Part shown: positions 5,715 to 13,491 of the stretch, in pieces
Position numbering within the stretch: the stretch's first letter is position 1
Layout of the letters: each line of letters begins with the position of its first letter
Assembly: GCA_002342225.1 (NCBI GenBank)
Contig: DDPO01000036.1
Location: 1 to 14,043 of the forward strand
Reading direction: 5' to 3'
Length of the DNA: 14,043 nt
Source of the DNA: Bdellovibrionaceae bacterium UBA2466
GTDB lineage: Bacteria > Bdellovibrionota > FAC87 > UBA2466
Notes under the pieces: model-generated
Database searches by the model: none
What the model saw: only the letters and a program-made list of their open reading frames with translations
Told to the model about the DNA's origin: nothing
Made by a program: the position numbers and the translations under genes

Positions 5715-7160
5715 ATGCAGGTAGTAAAACCAGGTAAAATTTTAATCAATAATGAATGGTGCGAGTCGCAAAGCGGCAAGCGTTTTGATGTCATAAATCC
5801 AGCTACCGAGCTAAAACTCACTGATGTGGCAGAAGGCGATGCGGCCGATATCGCTCGCGCTGTTAAAGCTGCTCGGCAAGCTTTCGAAAGCGGTCCCTGG
5901 AAAACCATGAGCGCAAGAGAACGTGGTCGTATTCTCAACCGAGTGGCTTTGCTTCTGGACAAACACAAAGAAGAAATTGCTGAACTTGAAACTTTAAACA
6001 ATGGAAAACCAATCCACGAAACTCGAAATGCAGATCTTCCTCTATCTATTGAAACATTCGAATATTACGGAGGGCTCGCAGACAAAATTCACGGAGATAC
6101 TATTCCGGTAAATGGAAATTTCTTCAATTACACTTTACGAGAGCCCGCAGGAGTTGTTGGCCAAATCATTCCTTGGAACTTTCCCCTTCTCATGGCGGCT
6201 TGGAAGCTGGGACCCGCTTTAGCGACAGGGTGCACAGTCGTTTTAAAACCCGCAGAACAAACTCCACTTACAGCATTAAGATTGGGAGAAATCTTGCTCG
6301 AGGCGGGACTTCCTGCAGGTGTCGTAAATATCGTCCCGGGGTTTGGTCCTACTGCTGGGGCAGCTTTGGTAACCCACCCCGAAGTGGATAAAATTGCTTT
6401 CACTGGAAGCACCGAAGTTGGAAAAACTGTGATGCAATTAGCAAGCTCTCACCTGAAGCGAGTTTCCTTGGAGCTTGGAGGAAAAGCTCCCAATATTGTT
6501 TTTGCAGACTCCGATATAGATGCAGCGGTTAATGGCGCTATGAGAGGCATTTTCTTTAATCAAGGAGAAGTTTGTTGCGCTGGATCAAGACTCTTCCTAG
6601 AAGAAAGAATTCATGATGAATTCCTTTCAAAATTAAAGACCAGGGTCGAGAAAATGGTTGTCGGAAATCCCTTGGATCCACAAACTCAAATGGGTGCCCA
6701 AGTTTCTGAAGAGCAATTTAGAAAGATTCTAGGCTACGTTGAAAAGGGTAAAAAAGAGGGTGCCAAAGTAGTCACTGGTGGATCACCAGCTCAGGCAACA
6801 GGTTACTTTGTAAAACCAACGATCTTGGAAGGTGTAAACAACGAAATGACTGTTGCTCGTGAAGAGATTTTTGGACCGGTAGTATGCGCAATTCCCTTTA
6901 AGAATCACGACCATTTAGTTCATCAAGCTAATGATACGGTTTATGGCTTATCGGCAGGCATTTGGACGAGAGATATTGGAAAAGCTCACCGACTTGCTAA
7001 GGAAATCAAAGCGGGAACAATCTGGGTCAACTGCTACAACTGTTTCGATGCAGCGTCACCTTTCGGTGGGTTCAAACAAAGTGGATTTGGCAGAGAATTA
7101 GGGAAATATGCTTTGGAACTCTACACTCAAGTAAAAAGTGTTTGGGTTTCTCTCGACTAA
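5715..7160 (+). CDS. NAD-dependent aldehyde dehydrogenase (ALDH1/2 / betaine-aldehyde type)
   Basis: This full-length 481-residue ALDH oxidises aldehydes to carboxylic acids through a cysteine thiohemiacetal. All landmarks are present: PWNFP with oxyanion Asn155 (153-157), KPAEQTP with Lys178 and Glu181, FTGSTEVGK (229-237) in the nucleotide fold, general base Glu253 in SLELGGKAPN, nucleophile Cys287 in GEVCCAGS, and EEIFGPV (383-389). Glu181 after KPA, which contacts the adenosine ribose in ALDH2, favours NAD over NADP. The pattern is closest to the ALDH1/2 and betaine or phenylacetaldehyde group, but the substrate cannot be assigned. The ATG has AGGGGGT a few bases upstream. The gene stands alone, divergent from the thioredoxin operon and convergent with the FHA operon, so it is probably monocistronic. 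Confidence 0.95.
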   Translation: MQVVKPGKILINNEWCESQSGKRFDVINPATELKLTDVAEGDAADIARAVKAARQAFESGPWKTMSARERGRILNRVALLLDKHKEEIAELETLNNGKPIHETRNADLPLSIETFEYYGGLADKIHGDTIPVNGNFFNYTLREPAGVVGQIIPWNFPLLMAAWKLGPALATGCTVVLKPAEQTPLTALRLGEILLEAGLPAGVVNIVPGFGPTAGAALVTHPEVDKIAFTGSTEVGKTVMQLASSHLKRVSLELGGKAPNIVFADSDIDAAVNGAMRGIFFNQGEVCCAGSRLFLEERIHDEFLSKLKTRVEKMVVGNPLDPQTQMGAQVSEEQFRKILGYVEKGKKEGAKVVTGGSPAQATGYFVKPTILEGVNNEMTVAREEIFGPVVCAIPFKNHDHLVHQANDTVYGLSAGIWTRDIGKAHRLAKEIKAGTIWVNCYNCFDAASPFGGFKQSGFGRELGKYALELYTQVKSVWVSLD

Positions 7161-7163
7161 GTA

Positions 7164-7212
7164 AGAGCAGTGTTTTTAAATCTCGGAGTTACTGATACTG
7201 CTCTAATTTTTT
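7164..7212 (+). terminator. Candidate intrinsic terminator after the aldehyde dehydrogenase
   Basis: A perfect 8-bp inverted repeat, AGAGCAGT (7164-7171) and ACTGCTCT (7197-7204), flanks a 25-base loop. It is followed by AA and TTTTTT (7207-7212). Polarity fits the plus-strand dehydrogenase transcript. The right arm and T-tract lie inside the last codons of the converging FHA gene. The large loop lowers confidence. Confidence 0.45.
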
Positions 7213-9384
7213 ATTCACTTTTTCAAAGTACTCATCCCCTTGGCGGACATAGTTCTTAGCTCGATTCCAAAACTGTTTTGCTTGTTCAATCTGACCTATG
7301 CTTTCGAGAATATATCCGTGCGTATATGCTTCTTTGGCCATGCGATTTAATTGTTTTTTAGATTTTGTTAGAAGCTCTTTTGCTTCTTCGTAGGCAGGAT
7401 CTCTTTTTAACATTTCCTCACACAGATCTCTTGAAGCGTTGTAATCCCCTTCTGAAAATTTCTCTTTTGCCTGGATTAAGAAAGGCTCAAACTCCTCTTT
7501 CTGAGCAATTTTTGCACGATCAATAATCTGCTTCGCTTCGTTTAAATAAGTTTGGTCCCCTTTTATAATGATTTTCCTTATGCTCTCTGCAAGTTCAATA
7601 GCCTCTTGATAAGCGCGGTTATTCAATGCCTCAACTGCTCTAGAATAGAGCTCTTTTACCTGTTTAATCTTTTCGAGCTCTGGGTCTACTTCGGGTGGGA
7701 TACTTTCTAAATCTCGTACTTTGGCTTGAGCTGCAGCGAGACCCTTTTTTGCGATTGGATTATTAGGACGGAGGTTCATTGCAAATGCAAAATACTCAGC
7801 AGCACGATCAAATTCGCCTTGTTTGAGGGCAGCAAGACCATCCTCTAAATATAAGTTAAAGTCTTGCTCCTCTTCCTCTTTGGCCTTCTCTGAAGCAATT
7901 TGTGCAAGTTTATCACGGTATCTTTTATCTAATTGATCGAACATCTCTCTTGAGTTTTTATAGTAAGGCAGTGATTGATGGATCCTAGCCAAGTCTTCTT
8001 TGGCCCTCTCAATCTCTTCTTTAGAAGCATCTGACCTCTGAGAGATAGAAAATGCGGAATTGTAAAAACCTTCAATTCTTCGTTGCATTTCATCCGATAG
8101 CTCGGAAAAATCTTTCGGGATCTTTGGAAGTACAGCAACTTTCTCGGCTGTATCTTTGGTTTCAGTCACCTTGCTATCAACTTTTACTTCCGGTTCCTTT
8201 TCCTGATTTGTAGAAATGATCCATACAGAGATAAAGACAGCCAGTATGACAACTGCCAAAATTTTTAGAGGTGACCTCTTTTGTGTCGTAGGCGGAACAT
8301 CTTCCATGCCTTCTTGATTGATATTTTCTAGCCCGGAAGGAGGACCACCCGCCCCATGCTCCACCATTCCTCCACCATTGACCCCGAAAGCATCGATGTG
8401 CATCGACTTTGTGGCGTCTTTTCTGTTACTCGCCACCGGAACTAGTGTTGTTGAATGTCCTGAATCGCTCAAAACAACATCATGAATCAAAAACTTTATT
8501 TTTGTACTTCCGAACTCAATCACATCGTAGCTGCTCAGTGGATGCTCAAGAATTCGTATACCATTGACCCGTGTTCCATTGTGGCTATTGAGATCAATCA
8601 CTCGGTAGCCGTTTCCAAACCTGATTATCTTGGCATGTATCCTAGAAAGCTTGTGATCATTGATAACAACATCGGCTTTTGAACTTCTACCAAAACTAAG
8701 CTCAAAGGATTGCAACGCAATCTCCTCGCCTCGTCGGGGACCATCAATGATCATAACTTTAGCAACTAGAGACTTTGCGAATGGCTCCGTATCCTCTTTT
8801 AGCGCTAAATTACCAGAACTTAATTGAGTCTCTTGGGGAGCAGCTTTTCTGTCATTCTCCGGAAAAAGATTTACATTATTATTAGCTGGCTCTGCAACTT
8901 CAGGGGGCTGTTCGGAATCGGGAGATTTTTCCGATTCAGCAGCTTGAGGAGATTCACCGTTTATATTTTCTAAAATCTGATCACCAAAAATATCATTATT
9001 GAAAGGGCCATTACTTTCAACAGCGATATTTTCCTGAGAAGCCGGATTTTCCGGAATGGGGGATTCTATCGGAGATTGAGAAAGGGCCTCCTCCACGCCA
9101 AAAACAAAAGTAAGCTTATACTCACCCACTTCGATTGTTGACCCATTCTTTATCTCGCCAGTTTCTCGCTTTTTACCATTAAACTTTAGCTTTCCGATGG
9201 GTCCCATATTTGTAAAATAAGCGGCTCCATCAGAAATACGAACCTCAATCGCACTGCGACTAATTTGGTCACCCTCTAAAATAAGATCACAAAACTCGGA
9301 CTTGCCTGCACGGAAACTGCCTTTCTCCAAAACCTGAGAAAACTTTAAAGTTTCATTTTGGAAAACTTTAACTGTGATCTTCAT
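7189..9384 (-). CDS. FHA-FHA-transmembrane-TPR protein
   Basis: This 731-residue protein has four parts. An N-terminal FHA-like domain (about 1-97) is degenerate: GK replaces GR, and SRSAIEV lacks the usual His. An acidic, Pro/Asn-rich linker (about 100-200) follows. A canonical FHA domain (about 206-300) has GRSSKAD (232-238), LSRIHAKI with Ser247/Arg248/His250, and NSHNGT (266-271). One membrane helix (373-391) follows the basic KRSPLK, so the FHA domains should be cytoplasmic. The C-terminal half is charged, coiled-coil-like and TPR-like; clear repeats begin near residue 513 (GLAALKQGEFDRAAEYFAFA) and near 638, and this half should be periplasmic. FHA domains bind phosphothreonine peptides. 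The start overlaps the previous stop by four bases (ATGA). Last gene of the TadC operon. Confidence 0.87.
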   Translation of the reverse strand: MKITVKVFQNETLKFSQVLEKGSFRAGKSEFCDLILEGDQISRSAIEVRISDGAAYFTNMGPIGKLKFNGKKRETGEIKNGSTIEVGEYKLTFVFGVEEALSQSPIESPIPENPASQENIAVESNGPFNNDIFGDQILENINGESPQAAESEKSPDSEQPPEVAEPANNNVNLFPENDRKAAPQETQLSSGNLALKEDTEPFAKSLVAKVMIIDGPRRGEEIALQSFELSFGRSSKADVVINDHKLSRIHAKIIRFGNGYRVIDLNSHNGTRVNGIRILEHPLSSYDVIEFGSTKIKFLIHDVVLSDSGHSTTLVPVASNRKDATKSMHIDAFGVNGGGMVEHGAGGPPSGLENINQEGMEDVPPTTQKRSPLKILAVVILAVFISVWIISTNQEKEPEVKVDSKVTETKDTAEKVAVLPKIPKDFSELSDEMQRRIEGFYNSAFSISQRSDASKEEIERAKEDLARIHQSLPYYKNSREMFDQLDKRYRDKLAQIASEKAKEEEEQDFNLYLEDGLAALKQGEFDRAAEYFAFAMNLRPNNPIAKKGLAAAQAKVRDLESIPPEVDPELEKIKQVKELYSRAVEALNNRAYQEAIELAESIRKIIIKGDQTYLNEAKQIIDRAKIAQKEEFEPFLIQAKEKFSEGDYNASRDLCEEMLKRDPAYEEAKELLTKSKKQLNRMAKEAYTHGYILESIGQIEQAKQFWNRAKNYVRQGDEYFEKVNKKLEQYQ

Positions 9385-10406
9385 GGCACCATCTCCGCAG
9401 CTTTAAGCTTTCTTTGTGAAAATTCGTAATACCTTTGACACTCCTGAATCATTTTTTGGGCAGGATTATTATCTGACTTTATATGAGCCAAGCTATCGAT
9501 AGCTGCTTTAAAATGATACATAGCCCGTCGATACTGAAGCGAGTTGTAATATTTCAGTCCAATTTCACGATGTTTCTGAGCTTCAACTTCCGAGTCGTGA
9601 ATTGCGAGCCCCCTGTAATACTGTGCCAGTGGATGCTGTGCCCATAAGGATATGGCTGCATCGAAATTATCAATTGCATAGTGATAGTTTTTATTAAAGT
9701 AATCGCGTTGCCCTTTTCGAAAATAGCTTTCTGCTTCTTTGATGTAACTCTCCTTATTTTCTAAATTACTGATCTCTTTTTCTGTTTTTATCAGAGGATC
9801 CTCTAAATTATTTCGGCTGACTGCGGTCCCTCCATCCTTGTACTCCGGAGCAGATGTTGGGGTAAATTCAGCATCTTCACTTTTGACCGTTTTCTTTTCC
9901 TCGGCGGGTTTTGTAGTATCTTCCCCTGAGAACATGAGTACAACTCCCAAGAACAGAGCTAGACCCGCATACAAGTACAGTCTCTTGCGATTAGAAGTAG
10001 CTCTTTTTGGAAGCCCACCAAACTTAAAAGAATTGGCTTTACTTTGGCTTCTCAACTCTAAATTTGGACTACTGGCCCCAGGAACGCGGAAACGAAAGGT
10101 AAAATGCCCCATCTGAATGATGTCCCCGTGACTCAACACGAGGCTCTCCACTTTTTGCTGATTTACAAAAACACCATTTTTGCTCTTGTTATCCGTGATG
10201 ACATATTCTCCTGATTTATTTTTTTCGATTCTGGCATGAATTCTAGATACCGATTCATCACTGATCACAATATCGTTATCATCTTCCCGACCAAGGTTAA
10301 TTTGCTCGATAGACAACTCGAAAACACGTCCCCGACCTTGACCTGCTAATTGTTCAAGCAGAGGAGCGCTTTCTGGCGTACTTAGAATGTCGATTGCTTT
10401 AGCCAT
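9381..10406 (-). CDS. FHA-transmembrane-TPR protein
   Basis: This 341-residue protein has a canonical FHA domain (about 27-108) with GRED (39-42), VSRIHARI with Ser54, Arg55 and His57, and NKSKNG (73-78), so it should bind phosphothreonine. A basic segment (KRATSNRKR) precedes one membrane helix (142-160), placing FHA in the cytoplasm and the rest in the periplasm. After a low-complexity linker, residues 222-335 carry TPR-like helices (AESYFRKGQRDYFNKNYHYA, then LKYYNSLQYRRAMYHFKAAI). It has the same layout as its downstream neighbour with a single FHA domain, so the two are probably paralogues. The ATG at 10406 overlaps the end of the upstream FHA/PAS gene by eight bases (ATGGCTAA), with only a weak ribosome-binding site, so translational coupling is likely. 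Confidence 0.87.
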   Translation of the reverse strand: MAKAIDILSTPESAPLLEQLAGQGRGRVFELSIEQINLGREDDNDIVISDESVSRIHARIEKNKSGEYVITDNKSKNGVFVNQQKVESLVLSHGDIIQMGHFTFRFRVPGASSPNLELRSQSKANSFKFGGLPKRATSNRKRLYLYAGLALFLGVVLMFSGEDTTKPAEEKKTVKSEDAEFTPTSAPEYKDGGTAVSRNNLEDPLIKTEKEISNLENKESYIKEAESYFRKGQRDYFNKNYHYAIDNFDAAISLWAQHPLAQYYRGLAIHDSEVEAQKHREIGLKYYNSLQYRRAMYHFKAAIDSLAHIKSDNNPAQKMIQECQRYYEFSQRKLKAAEMVP

Positions 10407-12042
10407 TCATTTTCACCGTAATCAATACGAAACCAATATCTCCATTCGAATAACGATGTCCGACTGCAGTTAAATTCCGTGAGACCCCATTGATCTCGAG
10501 AGTAGCTGTCTGATTCTCTCCAAGTGAAGTAATAACTCGCTCTGCCATGTCAATTACAGTTCCGGCGAAAGACCCATCTTGACATGCATCCCCGATATTT
10601 TGGCCAACTGCGTACTGTGATCTTAGACTCAACAGATCTGACAAGACAGAGCTTACATATTTTACTTTTTTATCCCTATCCAAGACTAATAAACCGTCTG
10701 TCGAACCAAAGCAGAACTCCTCAATATTTTTTAAATAACTGGATTCCTCGGAATCCATGTCTAATCCGCCAGGAATTCCTGACGGCACTTCGGCATTTCC
10801 ACCACCTGAACTCTTCACTTTGCTCAAAGCAAAATTAATCACCGTAGCTAGTGACTCAAGTTCAGGAAACTTAGCTTTACATGATATTTCAACCTCATCT
10901 CCCTTCAATGCCGAATCTAGTTGCTCGCTCAACTGCCCAACTGGGTAACTCATCATTTTAAAAAGCAGATAGAAAGAAGCTAACGCCAAAAGCAAAGATA
11001 CCAAACCCGAGATTGCCAAGGGCTCATAGATTCCGACGATGCTTTTAGGAGGCTTAAAGTAACCAACCACCAAAGCCGCCGGAACCTGAGGCTCGGCCTC
11101 TGAATCAGGCAATAAGTTCGAATCGCTATTATTAAAATAGGGAATACTTTGAGCTAGAATATAAGTTCCATCGCCTCGGTCTTTGACTGTTTCACTTTTT
11201 CCTTGTTCAATGAGATCCTCGAAAGCCAACAAAACATAGTTATCGCTGATTGATTTGCCAAGGTATTGCGTTGGAGCAAGCACGCTCTTTGTGCGAGTAT
11301 CCAAAATGTAAACTTCCAGCATATCTTTGTCAGCTTCGGCAGCAGCTACGGTTAGAAGAGTCGTATCGTTAGACTTGCTAAGAATTCGGTAGTTTTCTCG
11401 AACGATTTGTTTCAGTATGGTTTGGCCCCGTTTAATGGACTCTTGTTTTGTAATTTTCACTCCCCAATCTAGGATGGGTGCAACACTAAAAAATGAAGCA
11501 ACACTAATAGCCGCCACTAATATAACGCCAAGAATAAATCGATAGTCTGTAATTTTCATGACCCCGTAAAAAGGGAGCAACACTTTTGTGTCTACAAACG
11601 TAACGATATTTTCAGCCACATTTTTATTTTGTTGGAGTGATTCATCAGGGGAACTTTCGACCTGAAACTCTTCGCTAGGCAGTGAATCATTCGAAGGATC
11701 TGTTTCCAACGCAGCATTACCCTGAACCGAAGAAACTTCTAGATTGCGCTTCACTTGTCGATGGGTGATGTTTTTTATCACAAAGTCCCCAATCTCTATC
11801 ACATCTTTAGCTTTTAGAAGCTGCTTCTTAACTAGAAATCCGTTAACAAAAGTGCCATTCGAAGAGTCCGTATCCAAAATAGCAGCTCTATTTCCTTTTA
11901 CTACCAAGAGAGCATGATGTTTTGAGACTTTAGTTGAGTCTAAAATAATGTCACAGTCAGTCCCACGACCGATTTTGTAGGACCCCTCGGTGAGCTCTTT
12001 TGAAAGCACAACTGCACCGTTTTGTTTAACCTCAAACTTCAC
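10399..12042 (-). CDS. FHA-domain membrane sensor with Cache-like, HAMP-like and PAS-like regions
   Basis: This 547-residue protein starts with a canonical FHA domain (about 1-92): GRGTDCD (25-31), VSKHHALL with Ser40 and His43, and DSSNGTFVNG (59-68). Two membrane helices (about 169-188 and 342-362) enclose a ~150-residue periplasmic domain with a Cache-like feel (VLAPTQYLGKSISD, GTYILAQSIPYF). A HAMP-like segment follows the second helix (363-410: PVGQL, GDEVE, ELESLATVINFA), then a PAS-like domain (about 440-545: TDGLLVLDRDKKVKYVSSVL). It has receptor-type architecture but no kinase, methyl-accepting or cyclase output domain, so signals may pass through FHA-mediated binding. The start is a GTG at 12042 with AGGGGGT six bases upstream, sharing one base with the previous stop (TAGTG); a TTG at 12060 overlaps that ribosome-binding site and is unlikely. 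Confidence 0.83.
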   Translation of the reverse strand: MKFEVKQNGAVVLSKELTEGSYKIGRGTDCDIILDSTKVSKHHALLVVKGNRAAILDTDSSNGTFVNGFLVKKQLLKAKDVIEIGDFVIKNITHRQVKRNLEVSSVQGNAALETDPSNDSLPSEEFQVESSPDESLQQNKNVAENIVTFVDTKVLLPFYGVMKITDYRFILGVILVAAISVASFFSVAPILDWGVKITKQESIKRGQTILKQIVRENYRILSKSNDTTLLTVAAAEADKDMLEVYILDTRTKSVLAPTQYLGKSISDNYVLLAFEDLIEQGKSETVKDRGDGTYILAQSIPYFNNSDSNLLPDSEAEPQVPAALVVGYFKPPKSIVGIYEPLAISGLVSLLLALASFYLLFKMMSYPVGQLSEQLDSALKGDEVEISCKAKFPELESLATVINFALSKVKSSGGGNAEVPSGIPGGLDMDSEESSYLKNIEEFCFGSTDGLLVLDRDKKVKYVSSVLSDLLSLRSQYAVGQNIGDACQDGSFAGTVIDMAERVITSLGENQTATLEINGVSRNLTAVGHRYSNGDIGFVLITVKMNG

Positions 12043-12395
12043 TAAAATACCCCCTCGCAACTGAGAGAATCACCTTCCGAAATACCTAGCACTCGCGAAC
12101 TCTCCGATGCCATTTCAATGCAATGAACTGCTTTTTTTTGCGGCAACAAAAGTTTCCACGGCTTAAGAGAATAAAAAATATTGGTCACAACCCCAGTAGC
12201 AGAAACAAATATGACATCAATTTTTTCAGACATGAAAAACGTATGAATCGAATTACAGTTTGGAAACACAATTGTGTCCTGCTCATTTATATTTTTTCTT
12301 CCCATTAGCCCAAAAAATCGCTCAAAAAACTTCTGGGCAATTTGAACTCTCGGTATCAATATCTGGTTGTTCTTTTTAAGAGCTGTAGTTTTCAT
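12042..12395 (-). CDS. DUF192 family protein
   Basis: This 117-residue protein matches the DUF192 pattern: RFFGLMGR (26-33, like the usual R-x-x-GLMxR), IHTFFMSEKIDVIFVSATG (50-68, like IHMxFMxFPIDVxFLD), LKPW (77-80) and a C-terminal GISEGDSLSC. DUF192 folds as a small barrel of unknown function. Many members are exported, but this one has no signal peptide and looks cytoplasmic. The ATG at 12395 shares a base with the TadC stop (TGATG), with AGGAG seven bases upstream. An upstream in-frame start at 12464 would add 23 residues inside TadC with no support. Translation with TadC and the FHA genes suggests a role in the same envelope machine. From memory, DUF192 genes recur in tad loci of related bacteria. 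Confidence 0.85.
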   Translation of the reverse strand: MKTTALKKNNQILIPRVQIAQKFFERFFGLMGRKNINEQDTIVFPNCNSIHTFFMSEKIDVIFVSATGVVTNIFYSLKPWKLLLPQKKAVHCIEMASESSRVLGISEGDSLSCEGVF

Positions 12396-13279
12396 CACTT
12401 CACTCCTAAGAAGCTTAAAGCCACAGGGCCAAAAATCATTATGAACACCGCAGGCATGATACAAAAAATTAGGGGAAACAATAATTTCTGAGAAGCCGCA
12501 GCCCCTTTTTTCTCGGCCGCAGTAAATCTTTGCGTTCGAATTAAATCAGACTGAACGCGCAGGACATCCCCAAGACTCGAACCCATCTGATCTGCAGTAA
12601 CTAACACCGCAATCAGTGATGATATTTCTTGAAGATCGATTCTCCACGCCAGAGTTCTCATTGCATCAGCTCGAGTTGTTCCCAATCTAATTTCTTGCAA
12701 CATCCGTTCTATCTCGTTTACGAATGGGCCAGGACGAGTTTTTTCTACCACTTTTTGTAGGGCTCCAATAAAATCCAAGCCCGCTTCTGTTGATAGCGTT
12801 AGAAGATCAATGACAAATGGGAGCTGTAATTTGATTTCTTCATGACGAACTGCCCTAGCCCCCGAGACCATGAGACTCGGGTAGATAAAACCAATAAGCA
12901 TCATTCCAGCTAAAATCCAAAGTGGAATGCCTCCACCCATGGCAAGGAAGTAGGTGTAAATTGCTAGTGGGACAACGAAACCCATGAAGATTTTGAAGGC
13001 GATTAAATCCTCTACGTCCATAACGTCTTCCAAACCCGCAGAAATTATTTTGCGTTTAGCATCTTTTCGCCAATCTTCTAATTTCAGTTTCTGTGAATAT
13101 GGCTGAACCAATCCCCGAAATAAAGGACGAGACAATTTAAGTAAGCCTGAACCATTTTTCTTTTTTGCTTGATCCAAGCGATCGGCAGCTGCATTCTCTA
13201 AAGCCCCGGAGAAAAGATTCCAGGAAATATAAAATGTGCTGCCACCAGCAAGTCCAATTCCGATTAAAGCTAAAAACAT
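12395..13279 (-). CDS. tadC: TadC-like type II/IV secretion platform protein (T2SSF domain)
   Basis: This 294-residue inner-membrane protein matches the Tad/Flp pilus platform protein TadC. It has an N-terminal helix (2-20), a basic cytoplasmic stretch, a helical pair (about 96-113 and 117-138), a T2SSF domain (about 153-265) and a C-terminal helix (266-290). LPFVIDLLTLSTEAGLDF, then LGTTRADAMRTLAWR, then TADQMGSSLGDVLR follow the TadC order closely. In Tad systems TadB and TadC form the platform on which the TadA ATPase drives pilus extrusion. TadA, TadB and pilin genes are not in this window, and this gene is first in its operon with no TadB directly upstream. I chose the ATG at 13279 because AGGGGA precedes it and it opens with the membrane helix; a GTG at 13384 would add 35 non-conserved residues. 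Confidence 0.88.
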   Translation of the reverse strand: MFLALIGIGLAGGSTFYISWNLFSGALENAAADRLDQAKKKNGSGLLKLSRPLFRGLVQPYSQKLKLEDWRKDAKRKIISAGLEDVMDVEDLIAFKIFMGFVVPLAIYTYFLAMGGGIPLWILAGMMLIGFIYPSLMVSGARAVRHEEIKLQLPFVIDLLTLSTEAGLDFIGALQKVVEKTRPGPFVNEIERMLQEIRLGTTRADAMRTLAWRIDLQEISSLIAVLVTADQMGSSLGDVLRVQSDLIRTQRFTAAEKKGAAASQKLLFPLIFCIMPAVFIMIFGPVALSFLGVK

Positions 13280-13368
13280 AAAGTCCCCTGTATAAAACAG
13301 ACTTGGGAATTCTATGGATCCCCTCAACCTTCTTTTCGGAAAAAAAACTAAATAACTTGACGACTTAA

Positions 13369-13385
13369 TGTGATGCGCAATCACA
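13369..13385. promoter_or_regulatory. Operator-like dyad TGTGAT-N5-ATCACA at the tadC promoter
   Basis: A perfect 6-bp inverted repeat with a 5-bp centre lies just downstream of the predicted transcription start of the TadC operon. It resembles CRP/FNR-type sites (TGTGA...TCACA), but the half-sites are seven bases apart, not six. A DNA-binding repressor here would block transcription. This is inference from symmetry and position. Confidence 0.4.
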
Positions 13386-13394
13386 CTCGTCGAT

Positions 13395-13422
13395 ACCCTA
13401 TTTTAACACCCCGCACTGTCAA
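13395..13422 (-). promoter_or_regulatory. Candidate sigma70-type promoter of the TadC/FHA operon
   Basis: On the minus strand, a perfect TTGACA -35 (13422-13417) is separated by 16 bp from TAGGGT (13400-13395), which keeps the critical T, A and final T of the -10. Predicted start near 13388 gives a leader of about 108 bases before the TadC ATG. Confidence 0.45.
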
Positions 13423-13457
13423 AAATGAAGAGGGGGACCTTTAACAAATACGCTGAT

Positions 13458-13485
13458 TTCACAAATAATTTCATAATATTATAAC
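13458..13485 (+). promoter_or_regulatory. Candidate promoter of the plus-strand structured RNA
   Basis: TTCACA (13458-13463, five of six matches to TTGACA) is followed after 16 bp by TATAAC (13480-13485, five of six matches to TATAAT), predicting a start near 13492. It diverges from the TadC promoter about 35 bp away. Confidence 0.45.
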
Positions 13486-13491
13486 CCGTCT

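Noticed and set aside
5594..6001. Minus-strand 135-codon frame over the start of the aldehyde dehydrogenase
   Set aside because: It is antisense to a well-supported gene, with low-complexity Ser/Leu/Arg composition and no ribosome-binding site or family similarity.
8482..8682. Plus-strand 66-codon frame within the FHA-FHA-TPR gene
   Set aside because: It lies opposite the conserved FHA domain and has no independent support.
12043..12060. TTG start extending the FHA/PAS protein by six residues
   Set aside because: It would begin inside the AGGGGGT ribosome-binding site that serves the GTG at 12042; FHA homology begins right after the GTG.
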